A stretch of DNA of 11,080 bases from Nitrososphaerales archaeon (lineage in GTDB: Archaea; Thermoproteota; Nitrososphaeria; Nitrososphaerales; Gagatemarchaeaceae): the NCBI GenBank assembly GCA_030044375.1, contig JASHVX010000158.1:1-11080 (forward strand), in the 5' to 3' direction. Each line of letters starts with the position of its first letter. The first letter of the stretch is position 1. A program made the translations under genes and the position numbers. A model generated the notes under the pieces. It was not told where the DNA came from. It made no database searches and saw nothing but the letters and a program-made list of their open reading frames with translations. Of this stretch, positions 5,879-11,080 are shown one piece after another.

Positions 5879-6415
5879 CTACCTCAGCTTGGAGACTTCA
5901 GGCCTGGCCTTGAATACAGGCCTCACCATCACCTTCTTCCTCGGGGCAAGAGCGACCAAGGCCCTCTCGTAGTCCGACCACTGGACGCCGAGCTTGCGCG
6001 CGACCATCCTCTCTATCTTGGTCGCGAAGTCGTGTTCCTCCCTGTAGGGGGCGCGGGGGTCGTTGCCAGGCTCTGCTTCCACGGGATGCATGTTCTTGCG
6101 CCTTTCAGCTTCGAAGCCCACGTCGAACGCCACCACCTCGTTGTCTGAGATCCCGTTCCTTCTGCAGAGCTCGAACTCGATCATCTCGTGCAGGGCGACG
6201 AGAAAGACGTACCTCTGGTCCTTCATCCTGCTGACGCGTATCTCTGTGGGTGAACCGGGTATCCAGTCGCCGACGGTCTCGTACCTCTGCTTCCTGTGTG
6301 GGACCTGCGAGATGACAAACTCGACCTTCCTGTCTTTCTTCCGGATGGCTCGCCTGAGCCCGAGACGACGCTGCTCGGAGGCGGGGAGGGGTAGCTTGCG
6401 GGCCCGGTTCGACAT
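5879..6415 (-). CDS. HExxxE-motif protein of unknown function
   Basis: A 178-residue soluble basic protein. Its conserved-looking centre is FLVALHEMIEFELCRRNGI (71-89) with His76, Glu77 and Glu80, followed by VVAFDVGFEAE and, after a Pro/Gly-rich loop (EPGNDPRAPYREEHDF), His128 in a final helix that ends at WSDYERAL. The HE-xx-E helix plus downstream Glu, Asp and His residues could bind a metal, as in small zinc hydrolases, but the classic HExxH is absent. I recall similar 'LHEMxE ... APYxxEH ... ATxIER' proteins in bacteria and phages without a known function; that is memory, not a search. The N-terminal 30 residues are Lys/Arg-rich. The ATG at 6415 has AGGAAT just upstream. The stop is 65 bases before the CNB gene, which has its own promoter. 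Confidence 0.72.
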   Translation of the reverse strand: MSNRARKLPLPASEQRRLGLRRAIRKKDRKVEFVISQVPHRKQRYETVGDWIPGSPTEIRVSRMKDQRYVFLVALHEMIEFELCRRNGISDNEVVAFDVGFEAERRKNMHPVEAEPGNDPRAPYREEHDFATKIERMVARKLGVQWSDYERALVALAPRKKVMVRPVFKARPEVSKLR

Positions 6416-6686
6416 GGATTCCTGCGAAAATCGCCCGTCGGAGCATCCTAAGGGATAGGCTGTCTAATTGCTGCATCCCTTTGGTTAAGTGATATTGAGC
6501 AACTTGAGAGGGCGCAACGGCTTCGTGCCAAGCTCATCCATGGGCAGACTATACAATTCGCCCCCTCGGGCCGCAGTCCTGGTTTTGACCCCTTTGGAGC
6601 GAGAAGAGCCTGAATACAGGCTTGAACAACCCAGAATGACTTTTTTGGGCCTGGCTCGGTTGGACGCCAGAGACTTGGGCGAGCGC
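6416..6686. other. Intergenic region, lower GC, with startless open frame
   Basis: This 271-base stretch lies between the HE-motif gene and msrB. Base composition is visibly less GC-rich than the flanking genes. On the plus strand the frame from 6452 to a TGA at 6610-6612 is open for 53 codons and reads DIEQLERAQRLRAKL, then HGQTIQFAPSG, which looks protein-like, but it has no ATG, GTG or TTG start. An AT-rich CTATACAA lies at 6549-6556 and a T6 run at 6641-6646, both on the plus strand. A hairpin occupies 6607-6622. It may be a gene remnant, a dispersed repeat or an untranslated region of msrB. I could not fold a tRNA here. Confidence 0.4.
6607..6622. repeat. Short hairpin downstream of msrB
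   Basis: AGCCTG and CAGGCT form a perfect 6-base stem around the loop AATA, 65 bases past the msrB stop. On the minus strand (the msrB direction) the following bases are CTTCTCGCTCC, pyrimidine-rich but not a T-run, so a role in ending the msrB transcript is only possible. Confidence 0.35.
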
Positions 6687-7082
6687 CTATTTCATCTCGG
6701 ACTCGTGGACCAGCGCGGCGGAGTTGATGCAGTACCGGAGGCCCGTAGGCTTCGGCCCGTCTTCGAAGACATGGCCGAGATGGACGCCGCAGTTCGCGCA
6801 ACTGACCTCGGTCCTGACCATCCCATAGCTGCGGTCGACGTCTTCCTTCAACGCCCCTTCGGAGACGGGCTGGAAGAAACTGGGCCAGCCGGTGCCAGAC
6901 TCGAACTTGGTCTCCGAGCTGAAGAGCGGCCTGCCGCAGACGATGCAGTGGTATGTCCCCTTCTGGTGGCTGTTCCAGTACTTGCCGGTGAACGCGCGCT
7001 CGGTCCCCTTGTTGAAGCAAACGTCGACCGACTCCCTGGAGAGCCTGGCCTTGAGAGCTTCCATCTCTTCCTTGGAAGGCAC
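6687..7082 (-). CDS. msrB: Peptide methionine-(R)-S-oxide reductase
   Basis: MsrB reduces methionine-R-sulfoxide in damaged proteins, using a catalytic cysteine and usually thioredoxin. Numbered from GTG 7082, the 131-residue protein has zinc-binding Cys46/Cys49 (CIVC) and Cys95/Cys98 (CANC), the [11 protein letters not shown] segment, [10 protein letters not shown], and the catalytic Cys118 in [10 protein letters not shown] further cysteine at 22 precedes [11 protein letters not shown] and might be the resolving residue, though this is unverified. The open frame continues upstream to TTG 7124, but a TATA-like TTTATA at 7108-7113 lies inside that extension and is centred 28 bases before GTG 7082. 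I therefore place the start at 7082 (TTG 7088 is also possible). The gene is divergent from the ParB-like gene. Confidence 0.93.
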   Translation of the reverse strand: MPSKEEMEALKARLSRESVDVCFNKGTERAFTGKYWNSHQKGTYHCIVCGRPLFSSETKFESGTGWPSFFQPVSEGALKEDVDRSYGMVRTEVSCANCGVHLGHVFEDGPKPTGLRYCINSAALVHESEMK

Positions 7083-7107
7083 GAACAATCTCGGGGCAGG
7101 CTCCGAG

Positions 7108-7113
7108 TATAAA
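7108..7113 (-). promoter_or_regulatory. TATA-like box for msrB
   Basis: TTTATA on the minus strand, centred 28 bases before GTG 7082. It decides the msrB start, because any start at or upstream of 7108 would place the promoter inside the reading frame. Confidence 0.6.
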
Positions 7114-7166
7114 GCTTGGCCCAAGTTCGCGAGAGAGTCGCGCTCGACCTGCTGGGAAGGCGCTGG

Positions 7167-7176
7167 ATAATCTTAA
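7167..7176 (+). promoter_or_regulatory. TATA-like box for the ParB-like gene
   Basis: ATAATCTTAA in the gap between divergent msrB and the ParB-like gene, centred about 33 bases before TTG 7205. Initiation would leave a leader of only a few bases. Confidence 0.45.
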
Positions 7177-7204
7177 GAGCCAGACCGCACCGTGCCAGGT
7201 TCGC

Positions 7205-8107
7205 TTGGCAAAATACTCGACCTCACAGGAGAGTTGGAAGGGCCAGTCGGGCGCCGTGATTCAGGTCGAGCTGTCAAAGCTCTTCGTTGGGAAGACCAAC
7301 GTCAGGAAGAGCCCTGGAGACGTCGGCGACCTTGTCGATTCGGTGAAGGAGAAGGGGATACTGGAGCCCGTCCTCGCGAGACCCGTAGGCGCCAGATTCG
7401 AACTGGTGGTAGGCTCGCGGAGGTTCGAGGCTGCGAAACTGGTGGGCATGAAGAAGATGCCGGCCGTAGTCAGGCCCATGACGGACGAAGAGGCGATAAT
7501 CGTCTCGCTCGTAGAGAACATCCAGAGACGAGACATCGAACCTGAGGAGGAATATGACGCGATCGTCGCCCTGCGCGACGTGAACCCCCGCGCCTACGGG
7601 ACCGTCGAACAGCTAGCGAAAGCGATAGGGAAGTCGAGGCGCTACGTCGACGACAGGATCAGCGCCGTCGAGGCGGTCCGCAACATCAGAAAGGAGTCCG
7701 GTCCCGGCATCTCGGTCAAGCAGGCTCCTGCGCAGGCCGAGAGGAAGGAGGGCGTCCTGCCTGTGAAGCATGCGACCTTCCTCCACAGGGCCGAGGAGTC
7801 GCCGACCGTCCAGGAGCTCCCCAAGAGGGAGCGGGCGTCGAAGATGAAGGAGCTTGCCGAGACCATAGCTCCGCTTCCGAGGCCGGAGGCAGAGAACGTG
7901 GTGAGCCACTTCGTGATGGCGCCTCAGAGACCTGTGGAGGACATCAGGAAGGAAGTGTCGTACCTGCATGCGGTCAAGCTCGAGATACTCCTAGACCCCA
8001 GGGTCGCCGACGGTCTGAGGAGGGCGGCTGAAGAGAGGAGCACGACGATGGAGGCGGTCGCCACGCTCGCCATTCATTCGTGGCTGAGACAGCAGAGATA
8101 CGCCTAG
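7205..8107 (+). CDS. ParB/Spo0J-like protein with ribbon-helix-helix-like C-terminus
   Basis: A 300-residue DNA-binding protein. Residues about 18-115 are a ParB N-terminal domain: IQVELSKLFVGKTNVR, then ELVVGSRRFEAAKLVG (68-82), matching the GERRxxA motif that binds CTP in ParB, and VENIQRRDIEP (103-113), the second conserved box. Residues about 130-155 are the helix-turn-helix TVEQLAKAIGKSRRYVDDRI. A linker (160-250) follows. Residues 257-297 read as strand VKLEILLD, helix PRVADGLRRAAEERS, turn, helix TTMEAVATLAIHSWL, the layout of a ribbon-helix-helix fold, a dimeric DNA-binding unit. ParB proteins load onto centromere-like sites and work with ParA in segregation; others regulate transcription. 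No ParA lies next to it and no parS-like inverted repeat was found. The start is TTG 7205, with GTG 7256 as an alternative. The tail convergently meets the aldo/keto reductase, 9 bases apart. Confidence 0.85.
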   Translation: MAKYSTSQESWKGQSGAVIQVELSKLFVGKTNVRKSPGDVGDLVDSVKEKGILEPVLARPVGARFELVVGSRRFEAAKLVGMKKMPAVVRPMTDEEAIIVSLVENIQRRDIEPEEEYDAIVALRDVNPRAYGTVEQLAKAIGKSRRYVDDRISAVEAVRNIRKESGPGISVKQAPAQAERKEGVLPVKHATFLHRAEESPTVQELPKRERASKMKELAETIAPLPRPEAENVVSHFVMAPQRPVEDIRKEVSYLHAVKLEILLDPRVADGLRRAAEERSTTMEAVATLAIHSWLRQQRYA

Positions 8108-8116
8108 CCTGGGCTG

Positions 8117-9097
8117 CTAGTCTTCGTCAGCCTGGTCCGGCTTGTTCTGCAGAATCTCGTCAATCCTAGACGTGACGTCCTTGTTGAGAGCCGAGACGAA
8201 GTCGAGCGAGCCCATGTTCTCCTTGACCTGCTGCGGCGTGGTCGCCCCGGTAATCACGGTGCTGACGTGGTCGTTCCTGCGGGCCCACGCCAGGGCCAGC
8301 TGAGCCATGGTGCATCCTAGTTCCTTCCTGATCGGCTCCATCTGTTTCACCTTGGCTATGTTCTCAGGTGTGATGGTGTTCCTCTTCAGCCACTCGTAGC
8401 CTGGTAGCGAGGCCCGCGACCCTGGCGGCACGCCCGCGTTGTACTTACCGCTCAGCAGCCCTGAAGCTAGAGGACTCCAAGTCGTCGTCCCGAGACCTAG
8501 CTCGCGGTAGAGCGGCAGATATTCGACTTCGACCCTGTCCCTGTGTAGCATGTTGTACTGAGGCTGTTCCATCTGGGGAGGCACCAGGCCGAGCTCGCGG
8601 GCGAGGCCGTGCGCGCGGGTGATTTCGGCCGCGCTCCACTCTGAGGTACCCCAGTACAGCACCTTGCCCTGGTGGACCAGGTCGTCCATCGCTCTTACAG
8701 TCTCTTCAATCGGCGTGTTCGGGTCCGGCCGGTGGCAGAAGAACAGGTCCAGATAGTCCATCTGAAGGCGCTTCAGCGAGTTCCGACACGCTTCGTGGAT
8801 GTGCTTTCGCGAGAGGCCCTCGTCGTTGGGGCCCTTGCCGCCCCAAAACACCTTGCTGGATACCACGACGTCTTCGCGCCTCCAGCCCAGCTTCTTGATG
8901 GCGTTGCCCACCACCACCTCGGCGTTGCCGTGCGCGTATCCCTCTGCGTTGTCGTAGAAGTTCACGCCGAGGTCGTATGCCGCCGACATGCACTTCGCCG
9001 CGGTCTCCTCCCCGACCTGTCCGCCGTAGGTGACCCAGGCCCCGAGAGAGAGCTCGCTCACCTTGAGGCCGGCGCTGCCCAATCTTCGATAGTTCAT
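8117..9097 (-). CDS. Aldo/keto reductase, Kv-beta-like subfamily
   Basis: A 326-residue NADPH-dependent oxidoreductase with the usual (beta/alpha)8 fold. The catalytic tetrad is recognisable: Asp49 and Tyr54 ([12 protein letters not shown]), Lys82 ([12 protein letters not shown]), and His122 ([11 protein letters not shown]). [18 protein letters not shown] and FWGGKGPND are close to the sequence of potassium-channel beta subunits and their bacterial relatives; [13 protein letters not shown] is the coenzyme-binding stretch. Its normal substrate would be an aldehyde or ketone, possibly methylglyoxal-like, but this is inferred from the family. No channel gene is nearby, so the similarity does not imply channel binding. 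ATG 9097 is preceded by a TATA-like CTAATAAC at about 28 bases. It converges on the ParB-like gene. Confidence 0.93.
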   Translation of the reverse strand: MNYRRLGSAGLKVSELSLGAWVTYGGQVGEETAAKCMSAAYDLGVNFYDNAEGYAHGNAEVVVGNAIKKLGWRREDVVVSSKVFWGGKGPNDEGLSRKHIHEACRNSLKRLQMDYLDLFFCHRPDPNTPIEETVRAMDDLVHQGKVLYWGTSEWSAAEITRAHGLARELGLVPPQMEQPQYNMLHRDRVEVEYLPLYRELGLGTTTWSPLASGLLSGKYNAGVPPGSRASLPGYEWLKRNTITPENIAKVKQMEPIRKELGCTMAQLALAWARRNDHVSTVITGATTPQQVKENMGSLDFVSALNKDVTSRIDEILQNKPDQADED

Positions 9098-9120
9098 GGG
9101 CCTGCATCCCTTCGGACCCC

Positions 9121-9128
9121 GTTATTAG
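9121..9128 (-). promoter_or_regulatory. TATA-like box for the aldo/keto reductase
   Basis: CTAATAAC on the minus strand, about 28 bases before ATG 9097. It is the only AT-rich block in the upstream region. Confidence 0.5.
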
Positions 9129-9146
9129 CGTGAATGGATATCGGAA

Positions 9147-9161
9147 GGGGCTGCGAGCCCC
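9147..9161. repeat. Perfect hairpin in the divergent promoter region
   Basis: GGGGCT-GCG-AGCCCC, a perfect 6-base stem with a 3-base loop, between the two opposing TATA-like boxes. It may be a regulator site or simply a GC-rich coincidence. Confidence 0.3.
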
Positions 9162-9176
9162 GACTCGCGCGACTCC

Positions 9177-9183
9177 TTATGTA
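9177..9183 (+). promoter_or_regulatory. TATA-like box for the small membrane protein gene
   Basis: TTATGTA, centred 26 bases before GTG 9206. It argues against the in-frame ATG at 9134 and the ATG at 9179, which lies inside the box. Confidence 0.4.
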
Positions 9184-9205
9184 TCCAGCCACGGGCCTCG
9201 TCGGC

Positions 9206-9403
9206 GTGAATTCGAGGATCGCCCTTCTCATAGCGGTGCCGGTCATCGTAGCTGCCGTGATCGTCCTCACGGTCCTGGGGGTCTTCTCCTCGCCCGTCAT
9301 CCTGGCCGTCATCGTCGTGCTTTGGGTTGTCGTCAGCTACTCCAACAGGCGTAGGTTCGGGAGACAGAAGGAGAAGGGGACCGAGAAGAGCGGGACGTCC
9401 TAG
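9206..9403 (+). CDS. Small membrane protein with two transmembrane helices
   Basis: A 65-residue protein of unknown function. Residues about 5-26 (IALLIAVPVIVAAVIVLTVL and the next residues) and 30-45 (PVILAVIVVLWVVVSY) are two consecutive hydrophobic helices separated by a short FSSP turn. The tail (about 46-65) is strongly charged (SNRRRFGRQKEKGTEK), suggesting that both termini face the cytosol. There are no catalytic motifs. GTG 9206 is chosen because of the TATA-like box 26 bases upstream; the frame stays open back to ATG 9134 but those residues look non-coding, and ATG 9179 is another option. Its stop TAG overlaps the stop of the gene on the opposite strand through the sequence CTAG. 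Confidence 0.62.
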   Translation: MNSRIALLIAVPVIVAAVIVLTVLGVFSSPVILAVIVVLWVVVSYSNRRRFGRQKEKGTEKSGTS

Positions 9404-9627
9404 TACCCGCGGCGGAACTCTCGTATCTCACCGGTCGTCGCGTCGACCATCAGGAGGGCGGTCTCGGAGAACATCGCCTTCGGCTTCTTGAACTCGACGT
9501 CGACCTTCCACACTCCCTGGAGCTCGTCGAGCTTTGCCGACTTCATCTCGAACTCCTCGGCGTCGACCGCGGTCCTGAGGTGCTGCGCCACCTTGGACCT
9601 GATCTCGGCGAAGGAAAGCGGCGGCAT
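9400..9627 (-). CDS. Small PepSY-like protein of unknown function
   Basis: A 75-residue soluble protein. An N-terminal helix (SFAEIRSKVAQHLRTAVDAEE) is followed by strands VWKVDVEFKKP and TALLMVDATTGEIREFRRGY. The 'W-x-V-x-V ... V-D-x-x-T-G-E-I' ending is the pattern of PepSY-type domains, some of which inhibit peptidases, but one short example is not enough to assign a function. Start ATG 9627; an AT-rich CCTATAAT at 9660-9667 is about 37 bases upstream, which would leave a 10-base leader. It converges with the small membrane protein gene (4-base overlap, CTAG). The rhomboid gene lies 65 bases upstream on the same strand. Confidence 0.68.
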   Translation of the reverse strand: MPPLSFAEIRSKVAQHLRTAVDAEEFEMKSAKLDELQGVWKVDVEFKKPKAMFSETALLMVDATTGEIREFRRGY

Positions 9628-9692
9628 GACGAATGCGTCTGCGGGGAGCGCAGCAGCCGCATTATAGGTTTCTCGTGGCGCCCTGCATGAGG

Positions 9693-10280
9693 TCAGAGGG
9701 GCTCTGCCCCGCGCCTGATGCCTACCACATAGCCGGCCGCGAGGCCGAAGGCGGCGCCGCCCAAGTGCGCGAGCCAGTCGACGTAAGGGAGCAGGAAGCT
9801 GCTGAATATGAAGACCGCGACGAACCAGGCGAGCAGGTTGTAGTCAACCCTCTTCTCCACTGCGAACTCCTCGGCCACGGCCCCGGCGAGGAGTCCGAAG
9901 ATGCCCCCTGACGCCCCGAAGCTCACGAGTGAGGGACCGCTCAGGAGACTGAGCACGTTGCCGGCCACGGCAGAGGCGAAGAAGACAGCGTAGTAGTCGC
10001 GCCCTCGAAAGGCGTGAGAAAGCAGCCCGTCGAGGAAGACCACCGCCATCGCGTTGAAGAGGACGTCGACGAGGCCGAGAGGGATCTGCGAGGAGAAAGG
10101 GATGACGACCAGTATCGAGGTGAACAGCTGATAGTAGAGGCCGCCGTCGACCGCCCTGTTGTACTGCACGAAGAAGTCGACCAGAGGCACGCCGTCGACG
10201 CTTACGGCGGACGCGACCAGCCCGAAGACGAAGCCGCCGAGTATCGCGACCGAGAGCACCTTGCCCTCCCTTGATATCAT
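9693..10280 (-). CDS. Rhomboid-family intramembrane serine protease
   Basis: A 195-residue multipass membrane protein. The catalytic dyad is visible: Ser124 in FGASGGIFGLLAG and His172 in DWLAHLGGAAFGLAAG. Asn76 in VDVLFNAMAV corresponds to the oxyanion-side asparagine of the usual HxxxN motif, but the histidine position is Asp72 here. About six or seven hydrophobic segments can be seen (roughly 8-27, 48-60, 66-84, 97-114, 125-138, 149-165, 168-187), the size of a minimal rhomboid core. Rhomboids cut transmembrane segments of other proteins within the membrane; substrates are unknown. The short polar N-terminus (MISREGK) is cytosolic by the positive-inside rule. ATG 10280 has no obvious box, so it may be transcribed together with the 63-residue gene that ends 58 bases upstream. 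The PepSY-like gene follows after 65 bases. Confidence 0.92.
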   Translation of the reverse strand: MISREGKVLSVAILGGFVFGLVASAVSVDGVPLVDFFVQYNRAVDGGLYYQLFTSILVVIPFSSQIPLGLVDVLFNAMAVVFLDGLLSHAFRGRDYYAVFFASAVAGNVLSLLSGPSLVSFGASGGIFGLLAGAVAEEFAVEKRVDYNLLAWFVAVFIFSSFLLPYVDWLAHLGGAAFGLAAGYVVGIRRGAEPL

Positions 10281-10338
10281 CGAGGCACCCCGAGCCTACT
10301 CGCCGTTCGCGTCAGGACCGCGGGGCAGAGAGCAATCC

Positions 10339-10530
10339 CTACGGCTTGGAGGGTTGGCCCGAGCCCGGCTTGCTTCCTATCTCCACCAGCTGGAAGTTCA
10401 CCTGATACCTCTTCCCCTTGAACTCTAGCTTGGCAGACGCGTAATATCCCCTCGAGCCTGTGGAGAAGGTCTTCTCGCTGAGAGATATCTCGCCCAGCCG
10501 TTCCGAACCCTCGAAGACTTCGGCGCGCAT
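10339..10530 (-). CDS. Small beta-rich protein of unknown function
   Basis: A 63-residue soluble protein. Alternating hydrophobic stretches, MRAEVFEGSERLGEISLSE, RGYYASAKLEFKGKRYQVN, and FQLVEIGSK, suggest a small antiparallel beta fold, ending in a Gly/Ser/Pro-rich tail. No family is recognised. ATG 10530 is chosen because a TATA-like TTAAATAT (10552-10559) is centred 26 bases upstream; the frame extends to 10590 but that part passes through the promoter. The rhomboid gene begins 58 bases after its stop, in the same direction, so they may be one transcript. The divergent M32 carboxypeptidase gene begins 99 bases away. Confidence 0.6.
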   Translation of the reverse strand: MRAEVFEGSERLGEISLSEKTFSTGSRGYYASAKLEFKGKRYQVNFQLVEIGSKPGSGQPSKP

Positions 10531-10551
10531 GGGAGGCCGACCGGGGCCGAG

Positions 10552-10559
10552 ATATTTAA
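10552..10559 (-). promoter_or_regulatory. TATA-like box for the 63-residue gene (and perhaps rhomboid)
   Basis: TTAAATAT on the minus strand, a strong match to the archaeal TATA consensus, centred about 26 bases before ATG 10530. It settles the start of the 63-residue gene. Confidence 0.65.
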
Positions 10560-10587
10560 GCGGGCGACGGCCGAGAAGCCCGACTCT

Positions 10588-10602
10588 CATAAGCCGTAAA
10601 AG
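10588..10602 (+). promoter_or_regulatory. Weak AT-rich promoter element for the M32 carboxypeptidase
   Basis: TCATAAGCCGTAAAA, about 28-42 bases before ATG 10630. The match to a TATA consensus is poor; either half could serve. Confidence 0.35.
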
Positions 10603-10629
10603 CGGGCGCCCCGCGGCGCGACATCAGTC

Positions 10630-11080
10630 ATGCCGAAGAATCCGGTCATCGAGGAGCTGCTGAAGAAGTACAGAGTGGCATGGGCGCTGAACCACTCCAT
10701 GGCCGTGATGGGATGGGACATGGAGACGCACATGCCCGAGGAAGGAGCGGGGGCGAGAGGGGCCGCCTCGGGCCAGCTGGCCATGATGATGCAGAAGACG
10801 ATAGTCGACCTTGACGGCCTGGTGGCCAAGGCGGAGAAGGCTCGGGACCTCGACGACATGGAGAAGGGCGTGGTGAGGGTCCTCAGACGAGAGGTCGACT
10901 TCTTCGTGAAGATACCCCCGGAGCTGGTGGAAGAGCGAGAGAGGGTCACCACCGAGGCTACCGTGGCCTGGCGAAGCGCCCGGAAGGCGTCCGACTTCAG
11001 GCTCTTCCAGCCTCACCTAGAGAAGATACTGAGGATCACGAGGAAGATAGCCGAGTGCCTTGAGTACGAGAAGCACCCGT
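10630..11080 (+). CDS. M32 (Taq/thermostable) carboxypeptidase, N-terminal part (partial)
   Basis: The first 150 codons of a metallocarboxypeptidase, open at the right edge. M32 enzymes remove C-terminal amino acids with broad specificity, using a zinc or cobalt ion bound by an HExxH helix that lies beyond this window (full family length about 500). Family marks visible here: LLKKYRVAWALNHSMAVMGWDMETHMP (the 'WDxxTxMP' segment) then EEGAGARGAASGQLA, and later EATVAWRSARKASDFRLFQPHLEKIL followed by an ITRKIAECLEYEKHP stretch. It is all-helical and has no signal peptide, so it is cytosolic. The start is ATG 10630. Only a weak promoter element is seen. The catalytic residues cannot be verified. 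Confidence 0.92.
   Translation, partial: MPKNPVIEELLKKYRVAWALNHSMAVMGWDMETHMPEEGAGARGAASGQLAMMMQKTIVDLDGLVAKAEKARDLDDMEKGVVRVLRREVDFFVKIPPELVEERERVTTEATVAWRSARKASDFRLFQPHLEKILRITRKIAECLEYEKHP

Noticed and set aside
6468..6484. Shared GCATCCCTT-type stretch near 6474 and again near 9104
   Set aside because: Only about 11 bases match, the positions relative to the downstream genes differ, and a match this short is expected by chance in 11 kb.
6448..7020. A 190-codon minus-strand frame through msrB and the gap beyond it
   Set aside because: It is a different frame over the unambiguous msrB gene, giving an Arg/Pro-rich low-complexity translation.
1..11080. CRISPR arrays, insertion sequences, integrases, toxin-antitoxin pairs or restriction-modification genes
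   Set aside because: No regularly spaced direct repeats, transposase or recombinase motifs, terminal inverted repeats or tRNA-end duplications were seen.

Overview
The window looks like chromosomal DNA from an uncultivated, GC-rich archaeon. The evidence is an archaeal-style orotidine-5'-phosphate decarboxylase end, AT-rich TATA-like boxes about 26-29 bases upstream of start codons (leaderless transcription), frequent GTG and TTG starts, and one clear Shine-Dalgarno site, found only where a gene sits inside an operon. A small protein resembling the MIT domain of ESCRT/Cdv systems points to the TACK side (Thaumarchaeota/Nitrososphaeria or relatives). That placement is inference; there is no rRNA or marker gene to settle it.

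Layout. Bases 1-191 hold the 3' end of pyrF. Converging on it and overlapping it is a three-gene minus-strand run: an MIT-like small protein (1140-1442), a zinc-ribbon/tandem-CBS protein (556-1065) and a conserved small protein of unknown function (142-543). A divergent promoter region (1443-1604) separates these from a plus-strand pair, a winged-helix protein (1605-2231) and a cytosolic HtrA-like serine protease (2300-3214). A convergent gap (3215-3359) holds four consecutive GC-rich stem-loops. From 3360 to 6415 the minus strand carries a class I aminotransferase translationally coupled to a TIM-barrel sugar isomerase/endonuclease IV-like protein, a stand-alone cyclic-nucleotide-binding protein, and an HExxxE-type protein of unknown function. 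Bases 6416-6686 are intergenic, less GC-rich, and contain a startless open frame and a hairpin.

Next are msrB (6687-7082, minus) and, divergently, a ParB-like protein with an apparent ribbon-helix-helix tail (7205-8107, plus). A Kv-beta-like aldo/keto reductase (8117-9097, minus) ends 9 bases from the ParB-like stop. A two-helix membrane protein (9206-9403, plus) and a PepSY-like small protein (9400-9627, minus) share a CTAG as opposing stop codons. A rhomboid protease (9693-10280, minus) follows a 63-residue protein of unknown function (10339-10530, minus). An M32 carboxypeptidase (10630 onward, plus) runs off the right edge.

How the genes fit together. Most are housekeeping, redox-repair or protein-quality genes in short transcription units: HtrA, MsrB, rhomboid and M32 peptidase all concern protein maintenance or turnover, and the aldo/keto reductase and MsrB could serve redox defence. 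There is no CRISPR array, insertion sequence, integrase, tRNA or rRNA. The most unusual items are the ParB-like/ribbon-helix-helix fusion without an adjacent ParA, the stand-alone MIT-like protein without an adjacent Vps4/CdvC, the orphan cyclic-nucleotide-binding domain, and the stem-loop series at 3233-3330. I see no clear new multi-gene system.
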